A DNA stretch of 64,000 nt from NCBI GenBank assembly GCA_963724435.1, contig CAVRUN010000005.1, forward strand, positions 496,001 to 560,000, written 5' to 3'. Position 1 is the stretch's first letter, and each line of letters begins with the position of its first letter. Below the pieces are notes generated by a model, which did no database searches, was not told the DNA's origin, and saw only the letters and a list, made by a program, of their open reading frames with translations. A program made the position numbers and the translations under genes. This stretch comes from AP-15 sp963724435. Its GTDB lineage: Bacteria; Pseudomonadota; Alphaproteobacteria; ATCC43930; CGMCC-115725. Shown piece after piece: positions 42,268 to 51,236 of this stretch.

Positions 42268-43464
42268 ATGGTCGCCTTCTTCAGCACTCCCTTTTCGCGG
42301 TTCCTAGTTTTATACGGTGCGCTATACGCCGGTTTTGGCGTCCAGTCGCCGTATCTGCCGAGTCTTCTCGAGAGCCGGAACTTGGCGCCGGAAGCAATCG
42401 CAACGGTGCTGGCGGCCGGTACTGGAATTCGGCTCGTCGCCGGGCCGGCGGCAGGCCGCCTTGCCGATCGGCTCGATGCTCCCAAGGCGGTCTTCTCGGT
42501 TTGCGCAGTTGCCGCCGCGCTCATCGCGCTGGGCTATCTACCGGCGCAGGGTTTATCGCTGCTGCTGCTGGTCGGCATCCTTCAATCGGCGGCACTGGCG
42601 CCGCTCGCGCCACTCAGCGATACGCTCGCTCTCGGCACGGCAGCGCCTGTCCGCTCGGGTACCCCAGCCTCCCGGGGCTGGCACTACGGCTGGATACGCG
42701 GCGCCGGCTCTGCCGCGTTCATCATCGGATCGGTGTCGTCTGGCGCCGCGATTGGGCGCTTTGGCGTTCCGGTGGTGGTCTGGCTCAATGCCGTACTGCT
42801 GGGGGCCACAGTTTTCGCCGCACGCGGCGTACCGGTGCTGCTTCCAAGGCGGCATCCCGTTGCACCGACCCTGACCCTGAAAGCCAACGCCCGTGGGCTC
42901 GGCACGCTGCTGCGTCTGCCGCTCTATCGCCGCATCGTCGTCGTCGCAGCTTTGATTCTCGGTAGCCATGCGATGCACGACAGCTTTGCCGTGATCCGCT
43001 GGGAGGCTGCGGGTATTTCACCAGCGAGCGCTGGACTGCTGTGGTCCTTGTCGGTGGCGGGCGAAGTCGTCGTATTCCTGATTATCGGCCGCCCGTTGTT
43101 GAGCCGGCTCGGCCCGGCGGGCGCCGCGATGCTCGCCGCTGCCGCCGGAATCGTGCGCTGGGTGACAATGGCTCAGACGACATCAATCGTGGCGTTAGCG
43201 GCGGTAGAGCCGTTGCATGGGCTTACCTTCGCGCTTCTGCACCTGACCTGCATGAGGTTGCTGGCGGAATGCGTTCCGGATCATCTTTCGGCCACCGCGT
43301 TGACGCTCTACGGAACGGTCGGCATCGGCGTCCCGACTGCGCTGCTGACGCTCGCCTCCGGCCCGCTTTATGCGCATTTTGGCGCGCATGGGTTCTGGGC
43401 GATGGCGGCAATTTGCGCCGCGGCCCTGCCCATCGCTCGGACGCTTCGTGACCCTGCGGACTGA
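42268..43464 (+). CDS. MFS transporter
   Basis: The 398-residue protein has about twelve membrane helices. ATVLAAGTGIRLVAGPAAGR, then LADRLDAP, is an MFS signature loop, and the N-terminal LVLYGALYAGFGVQSPYLPS is typical of the LacY/HcaT-like branch (3-phenylpropionate-type permeases). Substrate is unknown. It stands alone, with no coupled gene on either side. The strand and codon use match its neighbours. Confidence 0.85.
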   Translation: MVAFFSTPFSRFLVLYGALYAGFGVQSPYLPSLLESRNLAPEAIATVLAAGTGIRLVAGPAAGRLADRLDAPKAVFSVCAVAAALIALGYLPAQGLSLLLLVGILQSAALAPLAPLSDTLALGTAAPVRSGTPASRGWHYGWIRGAGSAAFIIGSVSSGAAIGRFGVPVVVWLNAVLLGATVFAARGVPVLLPRRHPVAPTLTLKANARGLGTLLRLPLYRRIVVVAALILGSHAMHDSFAVIRWEAAGISPASAGLLWSLSVAGEVVVFLIIGRPLLSRLGPAGAAMLAAAAGIVRWVTMAQTTSIVALAAVEPLHGLTFALLHLTCMRLLAECVPDHLSATALTLYGTVGIGVPTALLTLASGPLYAHFGAHGFWAMAAICAAALPIARTLRDPAD

Positions 43465-43820
43465 GGTACCGAAAAGCGGCTCCGACTTTCCCGAATAGCG
43501 TTGGTCTCGTCGTCGAACGGCAGCGATCCGAACCCCGGTCGATCCGGCGGCACGGGAGGAGTCGGTGATCGTGTCGGGAATGGACGCGCTGTCGTTGCTA
43601 ACGAGATTTGAAGTGCCGGGTCCCTGACCTGTCGGCGATGATGGTCACAGCCTACGACGAAGCGGAATGACGCCGCTCGGCCAGCGAGTTGGGTGAGGAC
43701 GGAATTTCTGTGCCCTCCAGCAATTTCTTAGCACTTCAAAGCTGGCGGCCGGTGCACGGTTCTGAAACACTGTACGGCAGCGGCCACTCGAATGCGAATT
43801 CCGATTCTGGGAGATGGGGT
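43465..43820. other. 356 bp without a supported gene
   Basis: The region between the MFS and SDR genes holds only short overlapping open frames. One minus-strand frame (about 43465-43553) reads FGSLPFDDETNAIRES, which may be the end of a lost gene, but I recognise no family. The right end carries GGGAGATGGGG, the ribosome binding site of the SDR gene. Confidence 0.35.
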
Positions 43821-44573
43821 ATGGGCAAGCTTGAGGGGAAGGTCGCGCTAGTAACCGGATCGGGGCGCAATATCGGGCGTGCGACGGTGCTGAAGCTGGC
43901 CGGCGAAGGTGCGCATGTCGTGGTCAATGCGCGCTCTAATCGGCAGGAGGCCGAGGCCGTCGCGCGCGAGGCTCGGGATCTCGGGGTCAAGGCGATCCCC
44001 ATCCTAGCCGATATCGGCAAAAAGGCCGAGGTCGAGGCGCTGGCCGCCAAGGCGCTCTCCGAGTTTGGCCGGGTCGACATTCTGATCAACAATGCCGCGA
44101 TCCGGCCGCATAAGCCGTTCACAGAAACCACCAACGCGGATTGGGAGTTGGTCCGGAGCGTGGTTCTCGATGGCGCGCTCTACCTGACGCGCGCGCTGAT
44201 CGAGCCGATGGTCAAGAATCACTGCGGGCGCATCCTGTTCTTTGTTGGCGACGGCGCGATTTCCGCTCGCGGCAGCGGCCGCGCGCTTTTATCTGCAGCG
44301 AAGATGGGGCTGATCGGCATGGCGCGCGGCCTCGCCTCCGAATTTGCGCCGCATAATATCCGGGTGAATGTCGTTTCGCCGGGCAGCATCGATACGCGGC
44401 GAGACAATCCTGAGTGGTATCAGGGCCGCGTGCCGGACGCCGCCGGAATCCCGCTCGGCCGGCAAGGCAGCGTCGACGAGATCGCCGCGACGTGCCTATT
44501 CCTCGTCAGCGAGGATGGCGGCTTCATCACCGGCCAGACAATCCACGTCAATGGCGGCGCGCACTATTACTGA
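43821..44573 (+). CDS. SDR-family protein with a degenerate active site
   Basis: The start at 43821 (MGKLEGKVALVTGSGRNIGR) has GGGAG in front. The 250-residue protein is a clear SDR with TGSGRNIG (12-19) for NAD binding and NNAAIRP. The active site is altered. In ALLSAAKMG the Tyr of YxxxK is Leu157 while Lys161 is kept, and the catalytic Ser region reads FFVGDGA without a Ser at the expected place. The C-terminal FITGQTIHVNGGAHYY is normal. Relatives with HVSAAK at this site exist as far as I recall, so this is probably a conserved non-catalytic or differently acting lineage. The adjacent amidohydrolase may share a pathway. Confidence 0.85.
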   Translation: MGKLEGKVALVTGSGRNIGRATVLKLAGEGAHVVVNARSNRQEAEAVAREARDLGVKAIPILADIGKKAEVEALAAKALSEFGRVDILINNAAIRPHKPFTETTNADWELVRSVVLDGALYLTRALIEPMVKNHCGRILFFVGDGAISARGSGRALLSAAKMGLIGMARGLASEFAPHNIRVNVVSPGSIDTRRDNPEWYQGRVPDAAGIPLGRQGSVDEIAATCLFLVSEDGGFITGQTIHVNGGAHYY

Positions 44574-44599
44574 TTTTCAGCTGATAGTGATTCGGAGCT

Positions 44600-44620
44600 G
44601 ACAGCTTAGAGCTGGCTGTC
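44600..44620 (+). terminator. Weak hairpin after the SDR gene
   Basis: GACAGC (44600-44605) and GCTGTC (44615-44620) can pair with a 9 nt loop. The following bases have only a short T-run (GTTTATGG), so it would be a weak terminator at best. It lies 27 bp after the SDR stop. Confidence 0.25.
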
Positions 44621-44779
44621 GCCGTTTATGGATCCGTGCGCCTCGGCGACGGTTTACTATCGCCGCTGTCGGGAGCTGCTGCTCATCCCGCCGGCATCGG
44701 CAACGCACAAAGCGCGCGCCTCTGGACACGAGCCTGCTGTGATAGCCAAACTCGCGTGGCACAGAGGAGCTTTACCCCG

Positions 44780-45622
44780 ATGACGATCATCGATTCCCAG
44801 GTTCACGCGTATGAGGCGAACACGCCGAAGCGACCTTGGCATAGTGTTCCGAACTGGCCCGCTCACGTCACCGGCGACGAGATGGTCGCGGCGATGGACA
44901 AAGTCGGCGTCGACGGCGCGATCTTCATCTCCGCCTTTTCGATGTACCAGTACGACGCCAGCTATGCGGTGGAAGTGCAGCAGGCTCATCCCGACCGGTT
45001 CGCCATCGTCAAGCCGGTCAACCCGGACGACCCGGCTGTCGCCGATGTCATCGCCGACTGGAAGAAGACGCCGGGCGCGGTCGGCATCCGCATCATGCTG
45101 ACGAAAGAAGCGAGGCGCGAGCCGACCGACCCGGGCCTCGACCGGATTGCACGCGCGGCCGCTCGCCACGATTTCCCGGTCAACGTCCTGTTTTGGGATA
45201 ATTTGGACGCGGGCACCGCACTGATCGATCGCCATCCCGACACGCGGTTCATTATCGACCACCTGGGCATCATGCAGCCGCGCGTGCCGCCCGCGCCGCC
45301 GCAACCCTGGGCCGACCTCCCAAAGGTGTTGGAACTCGCAAAGCGCCCGAACGCGGTGATCAAGGTCAGCGGCGCCTGCACGTTGTCGAAGGAGCCATAT
45401 CCGTTCCCGGACATCTGGGACCCGCTGGCCCGCATATTCGACGCCTGGGGTTTCGAGCGCTGCTTATGGGGCACGGACTGGACGCGCGCGTCCGCGGTGG
45501 TCAACTACGAGCAGGCCGTCGAGCCCTTTCTTAGGACTGACCGCCTGAGCGACGCTGAGCGGGCAACGCTGATGGGCGGCGCCTGCGCCAAGGCTTATGG
45601 CTGGTCGCCGAAGAAACCTTAG
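44780..45622 (+). CDS. Amidohydrolase-family (TIM-barrel) hydrolase or decarboxylase
   Basis: The start at 44780 follows GAGGAGC; the longer frame to 44636 is not supported. The 280-residue protein has the amidohydrolase_2 pattern: IDSQVHAYE near the N-terminus (the metal motif here reads DxxxH-like), then AVGIRIMLT, FIIDHLGIMQP (metal His), KVSGACTLSK, and CLWGTDWTRAS (catalytic Asp). The family includes lactone hydrolases and ACMSD-type decarboxylases, often in aromatic catabolism. It follows the degenerate SDR on the same strand. Confidence 0.85.
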   Translation: MTIIDSQVHAYEANTPKRPWHSVPNWPAHVTGDEMVAAMDKVGVDGAIFISAFSMYQYDASYAVEVQQAHPDRFAIVKPVNPDDPAVADVIADWKKTPGAVGIRIMLTKEARREPTDPGLDRIARAAARHDFPVNVLFWDNLDAGTALIDRHPDTRFIIDHLGIMQPRVPPAPPQPWADLPKVLELAKRPNAVIKVSGACTLSKEPYPFPDIWDPLARIFDAWGFERCLWGTDWTRASAVVNYEQAVEPFLRTDRLSDAERATLMGGACAKAYGWSPKKP

Positions 45623-45819
45623 CACGGCGTGTGCGGTCGATCGGGATCGCGAAGTAGCATCTGCGAATTACCGCTATCGGCCCTGCCTCGACAATCGGTC
45701 TTGTGAATGGCCGGAAAAAGGGCGCGATGGGCACCCCGACGAGGACAGGCGAGGGCAGCAGTGTCGTCTTTACCTGAATGGCGGGCTTCTCTTCCTGGAG
45801 TAAAGCTGCGGCGTCAGTG

Positions 45820-46465
45820 CTATCCGTCTGTGGCGGGATCGGGATGTAATTGCATAAACGCCGCCGTCGCCTGGGTTGCCCGCCGCTCGGCTTCGGCTGG
45901 CCCGGGCGTCGCGGCAACCCCCAATAGCAAGCCCACCATCAGCCCCTCCCAGACGAGCCCCAAATATTGCGTCGCCATCTCGGCTGGCTCGCCCGGCCCA
46001 ATGAGTTCGGGCGGCTTGGGCGCTCGCCAAGAGTTCGGCAAGCGCCCCTCGCGTCGCATCACGGCCGGCCGTGTCGAGAGCTTGGGCGATCTCAGGCGAT
46101 CGTGTCGCCTCGGCGATCGCTAAGCGGAATGTCGCGATAACCGATGGATGAGAGATCTCGAGCACGAGATTGGTCGCAAAGGCGGTGAGCGTCGAGGCGA
46201 GCATCTGCCGGTTATTTGGCGCCGGCAGGTCCGGGGATGGTCGTATTCGATCGGCGCGGCTCTTGATGCAAGCGACGAGCACGGCATGCTTGCTGGCGAA
46301 ATTCGCATAGAGGTCGCGTTTTGAGACTTTGGCGCGTGTCGCTATGTCGAGCGTGCTGGTACCGGCATAACCCTCCTCTGTGAACGCCTGGAACGCGGCG
46401 CCCAGAATGCGCTCATGGATAGGGCTTTCGGCTGCCCGCCGAGCCGGGCTAGCGGCCTTTGTCAT
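45820..46465 (-). pseudogene. TetR-family regulator with one frameshift
   Basis: From the ATG at 46465 the protein has a TetR HTH (HERILGAAFQAFTEEGYAGT, then SKRDLYANFASKHAVL). It reads correctly through AELLASAQAA and then moves out of frame at the GGG run at 46009-46011. The real C-terminal continuation (ELIGPGEPAEMATQYLGLVW and onward) is in the next frame and stops at 45820. Removing one base restores a frame of about 215 codons, usual for TetR. It is divergent from the MFS transporter at 46551, and the promoter carries GTACC motifs that look like its operator. Confidence 0.8.
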
Positions 46466-46490
46466 GAACCTCAAAAATCATCTTGTTTTG

Positions 46491-46528
46491 GTACCTCGCC
46501 GTACCTTAGTTAGGTACTTATTGGTACC
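46491..46528. promoter_or_regulatory. GTACC repeat array, candidate TetR operator
   Basis: Between the divergent tetR and MFS genes there are GTACC at 46491 and 46501 and complementary GGTAC/GGTACC at 46513 and 46523. The central part, GTACCTTAGTTAGGTAC (46501-46517), is a palindrome with 6 bp arms. The layout of two facing pairs fits binding of one or two TetR dimers that control both genes. Confidence 0.5.
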
Positions 46529-46550
46529 CCCACTCTGCACCGAGGCCGCC

Positions 46551-47906
46551 ATGAGTGTCCAGATCTCTCAGTCGCCCGCCAAGGTTCAAAAAGCCTCCGC
46601 TTTGCCCCGAAGAGTTGCAAAAACCGACCAAATGCGGTCACCGAAGGAGGCTTGGCTCATCATCGCTCTGCTGTTCCTGTTTATGGTGATCAATTTTGCC
46701 GACAAGGCGGTGATCGGGATCGCCGCCGTGCCGATCATGCAGGAACTGAAGCTTAGCCCAAGGCAGTTGGGGCTGATCGGCTCGAGCTTTTTTCTGCTGT
46801 TTTCGGTGTCGGCGATTGTCACCGGCTTTATCGTCAATCGGGTGCAGACGCGCTGGGCGTTGCTAGTCATGGCCGTCGTATGGGCGTTGACCCAGTTCCC
46901 GATGCTTGGGACAGTCGGATTCGCAACCATTGTTGCCTGCCGGATAGCGCTCGGGGCCGGGGAGGGGCCCGCCGCCCCAGTGGCATTGCATTCCGCCTAT
47001 AAATGGTTTCCCAATGAGGTCCGCACATTGCCGACCGCAATTGTCGTGCAGGGCGGCGCCATTGGCATTCTCTTGGGATTGCCGCTGCTCAACTGGGTCA
47101 TTGTCCACTATTCCTGGCATTGGGCGTTTGGTGTGCTTGGGATCGCCGGTCTCGCTTGGGCGGCGGCGTGGGCGATCCTCGGCCGCGAGGGCTCGCTTTT
47201 CACTGCCGCAGTTAGCGGTGAGGCGCCGATGCCGGAGCGGGTCTCCTATGGACAGCTTTTGTTGAGCCCGACGATTATCGCGAGCTGGTGCGCGAATTTT
47301 GGCGCCTATTGGAGCTTGTCGCAGGCGCTGTCCTGGCAGGGGGCATTTCTGATCAAAGGACTAGGCTTTGCGCAGGGCTCGATCGGTCTACTGGGCGCGC
47401 TCCCGGCGGCTGCCAGCGTGTTCGTAGTGATCGCCGCAGGTTGGTATTCGCAGCGCCTGCTCGCCCGCGGAACCTCGAGCCGGGTCGCGCGCGGCATCTT
47501 TGGCGGGGTGTGCGTCGCGCTCGGCGGCGCCGCGCTGACGATCATGCCGTATGTTCCAAGCATTGCGCTCAAGATCGCGTTGACGACCGCTGGAGTGGCG
47601 CTGCCCTCGGTCATCTATGTGATCAGCAACGCAGTCGTCAGCGAAATCACCCCGGTCGCTCAGCGCGGGGCGCTGCTCGCCATCGGCACCGCTGTCGGCA
47701 CGTCGGCCGGGCTATTGGCGCCTTATGTGATGGGCAGCGTCGTCGAGAAAGCGGCGACGCCGCTCGCCGGCTTCAACACCGGGTTTATGATCTGCGGCGT
47801 CATCATGCTTGTCGGCGGTGCGATAGCGACGGCGCTGGTCCACCCGGAGCGCGAGGCGATGCGTTTGTCGGGCGAGATGCCGGCGGCGGCAGTCGGGTCT
47901 GCTTAA
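46551..47906 (+). CDS. MFS transporter (ACS-like), probable TetR target
   Basis: The start at 46551 (MSVQISQSPAKVQ) is preferred over the frame back to 46380, which overlaps tetR. The 451-residue protein has a cytosolic N-terminus of about 32 residues and twelve helices. FMVINFADKAVIGIAAVPIM, the NRVQTRW loop and GAGEGPAAPVALHSAYKWFP place it in the anion:cation symporter branch (glucarate/galactonate/phthalate type). It should import an organic anion, but the substrate is not known. The adjacent frameshifted TetR gene and GTACC array suggest substrate-inducible control. Confidence 0.87.
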   Translation: MSVQISQSPAKVQKASALPRRVAKTDQMRSPKEAWLIIALLFLFMVINFADKAVIGIAAVPIMQELKLSPRQLGLIGSSFFLLFSVSAIVTGFIVNRVQTRWALLVMAVVWALTQFPMLGTVGFATIVACRIALGAGEGPAAPVALHSAYKWFPNEVRTLPTAIVVQGGAIGILLGLPLLNWVIVHYSWHWAFGVLGIAGLAWAAAWAILGREGSLFTAAVSGEAPMPERVSYGQLLLSPTIIASWCANFGAYWSLSQALSWQGAFLIKGLGFAQGSIGLLGALPAAASVFVVIAAGWYSQRLLARGTSSRVARGIFGGVCVALGGAALTIMPYVPSIALKIALTTAGVALPSVIYVISNAVVSEITPVAQRGALLAIGTAVGTSAGLLAPYVMGSVVEKAATPLAGFNTGFMICGVIMLVGGAIATALVHPEREAMRLSGEMPAAAVGSA

Positions 47907-48166
47907 GGGCTGGACGCATCGTACACCGGGCCGCGTTGGTACGTCGTTGAATTTGTGCTAGTCGCGCCGAGTCCAGAGGGGGCGACTACCGCAGGTGGCT
48001 GGGGTCTGCTATCGACTGTTGAGCCGCCGGCGCCGCCGTCGAGACGAACCGTTCGATGCGTTAGTACTGGGCGGCAAGGCTGGGTCGATTTTCAGAGCAG
48101 TGCGCGGCGCGACGGTTGTTGAGCTCAGACGATGCAGAGGCTGAGCCGCAGAAATCGAGGCAGGCA

Positions 48167-49129
48167 ATGGGCATACTGGTCAATGGAACATGGTTCGATG
48201 ACGATCCGCTCCCGGCGGATCAAGGTGGCGCGTTTCTGCGTCCCGATTCGAGCTTTCGCGACCGCGTGAGCCGCGACGGCGGCTCTGGATTTAAGGCCGA
48301 GCGAGGCCGCTATCAACTCGTCACCGCACCGTCCTGCCCGTGGGCGCACCGCACCGTCCTGATGCGGGCATTGAAGCGCCTCGACGACGTGGTTCCACTG
48401 CTCGAATCCGATCTGCCGAAGGGAGAAGGTTGGGCCTATTCACGCCGCCTTGACGATCTCACGCCGAAGACTGGCGTCTTCCATGTCCACCAAGTCTATA
48501 CCGCCGCCCGACCCGACTATACCGGCCGCGCCACGGTGCCGGTGTTGTGGGACCGCAAGACAAAGACGATCGTCAACAACGAGTTGTCAGAAATTATCCG
48601 CATGCTGAACTCTGAATTCGACGAATTCGGCGACGCAAGCTTGGATCTTTACCCGACCTCTCTGCGGAGCGAAATCGACGAGATCAACCGCTTCGTATAC
48701 GACAACGTCAATAATGGGGTCTATCGTGCCGGTCTGGCCAAGAGCCAGGAGGCTTACGAGCAGGCCTTCCGCAATCTGTTCACGGCCTTAGACGAACTCG
48801 AAGCGCGGCTCTCCCGCCAGCGCTGGCTGGTCGGCGACCGTTTCACCGAAGCCGATCTGCGACTGTTTCCGACACTGGTGCGCTTCGATACCGTCTATTA
48901 CGTGCTGTTCAAGTGTAATTTGCGCCGCCTCGCCGACTATCACAATCTGTCGAACTACAGCCGCGAGATCTACCAGATGCCAGGGGTGGCCGCGACCGTC
49001 GACTTCTACAAGATCAAGCTCGGCTATTATGGCGGCATGCGCCACCTCAATCCGAGGGGCATACTGCCGCTCGGCCCCGCGCTCGACCTCTCCTTGCCGC
49101 ACGACCGTTCCCGGCTTGCAGCTCGGTGA
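48167..49129 (+). CDS. Glutathionyl-hydroquinone reductase (Xi-class GST)
   Basis: The start at 48167 (MGILVNGTW) follows GAGGCAGGC. The 320-residue protein has the long N-terminal extension of Xi-class GSTs, then the catalytic Cys in the motif SCPWAHRTVL and RATVPVLWDRKTKTIVNNELS for glutathione binding. RQRWLVGDRFTEADLRLFPT and the YYGGMRHLNPRGILP tail follow. These enzymes reduce glutathionyl-hydroquinones with GSH, as in chlorophenol breakdown and quinone detoxification. All key residues are present. Confidence 0.92.
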   Translation: MGILVNGTWFDDDPLPADQGGAFLRPDSSFRDRVSRDGGSGFKAERGRYQLVTAPSCPWAHRTVLMRALKRLDDVVPLLESDLPKGEGWAYSRRLDDLTPKTGVFHVHQVYTAARPDYTGRATVPVLWDRKTKTIVNNELSEIIRMLNSEFDEFGDASLDLYPTSLRSEIDEINRFVYDNVNNGVYRAGLAKSQEAYEQAFRNLFTALDELEARLSRQRWLVGDRFTEADLRLFPTLVRFDTVYYVLFKCNLRRLADYHNLSNYSREIYQMPGVAATVDFYKIKLGYYGGMRHLNPRGILPLGPALDLSLPHDRSRLAAR

Positions 49130-49454
49130 CCAAACCGGAGCGCCTCGGCTCGCTCCCTGCCGGCGCCGATCGAAGTCATCGTGAGTTTTCTCCCCGGCGG
49201 ACCATCGGCGGCTTGAGGCGTCCGGTTATCGATGATGGAGAAAGCTGACGCGTGTAAGTCTGCAACACTCCCCCGCTACTGTTTACAAAGTGATCGGGAG
49301 TTTACCTCCTGGTTTCGTCCATTCACCAGCTTAACATAACATTTTACCAATCGATCAGGGCCATACATCAAGCGATTACAGCAGGTCCTTATACCAGGGA
49401 CATCCAACGGCACCGGACATAACCGGCAGCCGCTACCTTAAAGGGGTGGACCTG
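49130..49454. other. 325 bp without a gene; promoter region of the sigma factor
   Basis: The right two thirds are AT-rich for this genome (for example AACATAACATTTTACCAATC) and end in AAAGGGGTGGACCTG before the start at 49455, where AGGGG is the ribosome binding site. I see no clean consensus for a known ECF promoter and no open frame worth calling. Confidence 0.4.
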
Positions 49455-50000
49455 ATGACCGAGTTTGCACGTCTTGTGGAACACGAAATCCCGCGCCTGC
49501 GGCGTTATGCACGGGCCTTGACCCGCGATGCGTCGCGGGCCGACGATTTGGTGCAAAGCGCGCTCGTTCGCGCGGTCGCCAAGCAGCATCTATGGCAGCC
49601 CGGCACCGATCTGCGAGCCTGGCTTTTTACGATTCTGCACAATCAGCACGTCAATGACGTCCGGCGAGGCATGCGCGAGGGAACAATGATCCCGGTCGAA
49701 GACGTGGCCTCGGTGCTGACGGTTGAAGCGAACGCCGGGAATTCATTGCAATTGCGTGATCTCGAACGAGCGCTGGCGCGTCTCCCCGACGAGCAGCGGC
49801 AAGTAATCCTGCTCGTCGGCCTCGAAGGGATGCGCTACGATGAAGTTGCCACGATCCTCGGCGTCCCGATCGGGACCGTACGCTCGCGCTTGTCGCGCGG
49901 CCGCGAGACGCTGCGCGGCCTGATGGGAATGGACGAGAAAACCACCGCGCCTCCAGCACCCCAGCCGTCCGCGGGACCCCGGACACAACAAGCAGCGTGA
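49455..50000 (+). CDS. ECF-type RNA polymerase sigma factor
   Basis: The 181-residue protein has sigma region 2 (RYARALTRDASRADDLVQSA, RAWLFTILHNQHVNDVRR) and region 4 (LPDEQRQVILLVGLEGMRYD, VATILGVPIGTVRSRLSRGR). The C-terminal Pro-rich tail is non-conserved. I take the ATG at 49455 over the GTG at 49446. No anti-sigma gene is adjacent, so control must come from elsewhere, perhaps by transcription. Confidence 0.9.
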   Translation: MTEFARLVEHEIPRLRRYARALTRDASRADDLVQSALVRAVAKQHLWQPGTDLRAWLFTILHNQHVNDVRRGMREGTMIPVEDVASVLTVEANAGNSLQLRDLERALARLPDEQRQVILLVGLEGMRYDEVATILGVPIGTVRSRLSRGRETLRGLMGMDEKTTAPPAPQPSAGPRTQQAA

Positions 50001-50046
50001 GCTGATCCTGATGTTACGAGCGCGCCTCGGCCGCATACAACAATGA

Positions 50047-51045
50047 TCAAAGCGGGATATGGTCGACGATCGATGACGGACGCCGTGCCCGCGGACGCCA
50101 TTGATCGCGGACCGTCGGGATTTGGCAGATCAGCGTATCCATCGCCTCTGTCGTGTGTTCGAGGTTGACTCGTCCGTTTGCCTCGACCACGGGGACTGGG
50201 TTCACAGTGAAGTCGAGCCAGCGCATGTCCAATCGCCCAGTCAACTCACGCCGTTTTCTGACGACGTTTTCCCGCAGGGCCGCGCGCTCGGCCGACGTCA
50301 GCTCGTAATCGTCTCGACGATCCTTGCCGCTGCCGCGCGGGATAAAGGGCAGGATGCTCAGCTGCCGCACTTTGTAGTGGAGACAGAACTCGGCGACCCA
50401 GTCGACCACCCAGCCGTGGCCGGCAACGACGGTGGTTTGGACCGAGCTGTGAATACTCGCGGCGAGGAGCCGGCGCAGTCTGCGCAAATCGGCTCCCGGC
50501 AACAACCCGGCGTATCGCGTCGCTTCGGCTTCTCCCGGTTTGATGGCGTCGAAGGCGAGCCAAACCACCCGGCTTCGGGTCACCTCGGGTAGCCACTGCG
50601 CCCACCGCCCGATTGTCGCCGAGCAAGAAATTCCGCAAGTCGCCAGCGACAGGGCGTCGAAAAGACCTTCGACCAGGATCAGTGGTTCCGCTCTCCAGCC
50701 CCCAAGCATACCGATCATCCCGTTACCCGGCCAGATCGTCAGCATTTTATTCTGGCTTCGCACAACGCTCAGATAACGGCCGTGGACCGAGGCAAGATTA
50801 TCGTCGCGATCGCGCAGAGGCGCGATGACCGCCGGCCGGCCGCGGAAATCTGCATCGAAGCGAACTCCGGCGGCATCGGCGACGCCGATCGGGATGCCGC
50901 GCCGCTCTACATAGGCCTGTCCGGGGTTCCTGCGAGTGGCATGGCGCCTGCGGGGAGTTCGCAGGGCCCGTCGCCTGTTCGGTGCATCCGCGGTGGATCG
51001 TCGTAGGAGCGCATCGGTGCTGCGGCTCAGCCTCGGTGGTGTCAA
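50047..51045 (-). pseudogene. Toprim (primase-like) fragment joined to a radical-SAM-like C-terminus
   Basis: The open frame of 332 residues is a composite. Residues about 43-185 match a Toprim primase-like protein (YVERRGIPIGVADAAGVRF, APLRDRDDNLASVHGRY, ILVEGLFDALSL, VVWLAFDAIKPGE). From about residue 190 the sequence (SSVQTTVVAGHGWVVDWVAE, LSILPFIPRGSGKDRRDDYE, then WLDFTVNPVPVVE) resembles the C-terminal part of radical-SAM proteins, but no CxxxCxxC cluster precedes it. The first 40 residues are Arg-rich and unconvincing, and repeat B lies just upstream. I read it as two truncated genes fused in frame. A functional chimera cannot be excluded. The radical-SAM likeness is from memory. Confidence 0.55.
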
Positions 51046-51066
51046 AAAAGGGTGGAGTTGAGAGTG

Positions 51067-51231
51067 GTGCGACCCGAACAGACGCTACCCATCCTATTTC
51101 GTCGTCCCCGCGAAGCGGGGTCCAGGCCTGCCCCTGCCCTGAACAGGGGCCCTTATGTGAGCGGTTATTCTGGGTTCCCGGTTTCGCGGGAATGACGGAA
51201 AGAGCGGGTATTCAGTCTAAAAATCGTACCA
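51067..51231. repeat. Dispersed hairpin-rich repeat, copy B
   Basis: This copy shares the order of copy A at 40771-40937: GTGCGACCCGAACAGA, hairpin CCCCGCGAAGCGGGG, TATGTGAGCG, GGGTTCCCG...CGCGGGAATGAC, AGAGCGGGTA and AATCGTACCA. It ends 5 bp before the ATG of the N-formylglutamate amidohydrolase gene and begins 21 bp after the 5' end of the truncated Toprim gene. Insertion here probably removed the original upstream sequences of both. Confidence 0.72.
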
Positions 51232-51236
51232 CTACG

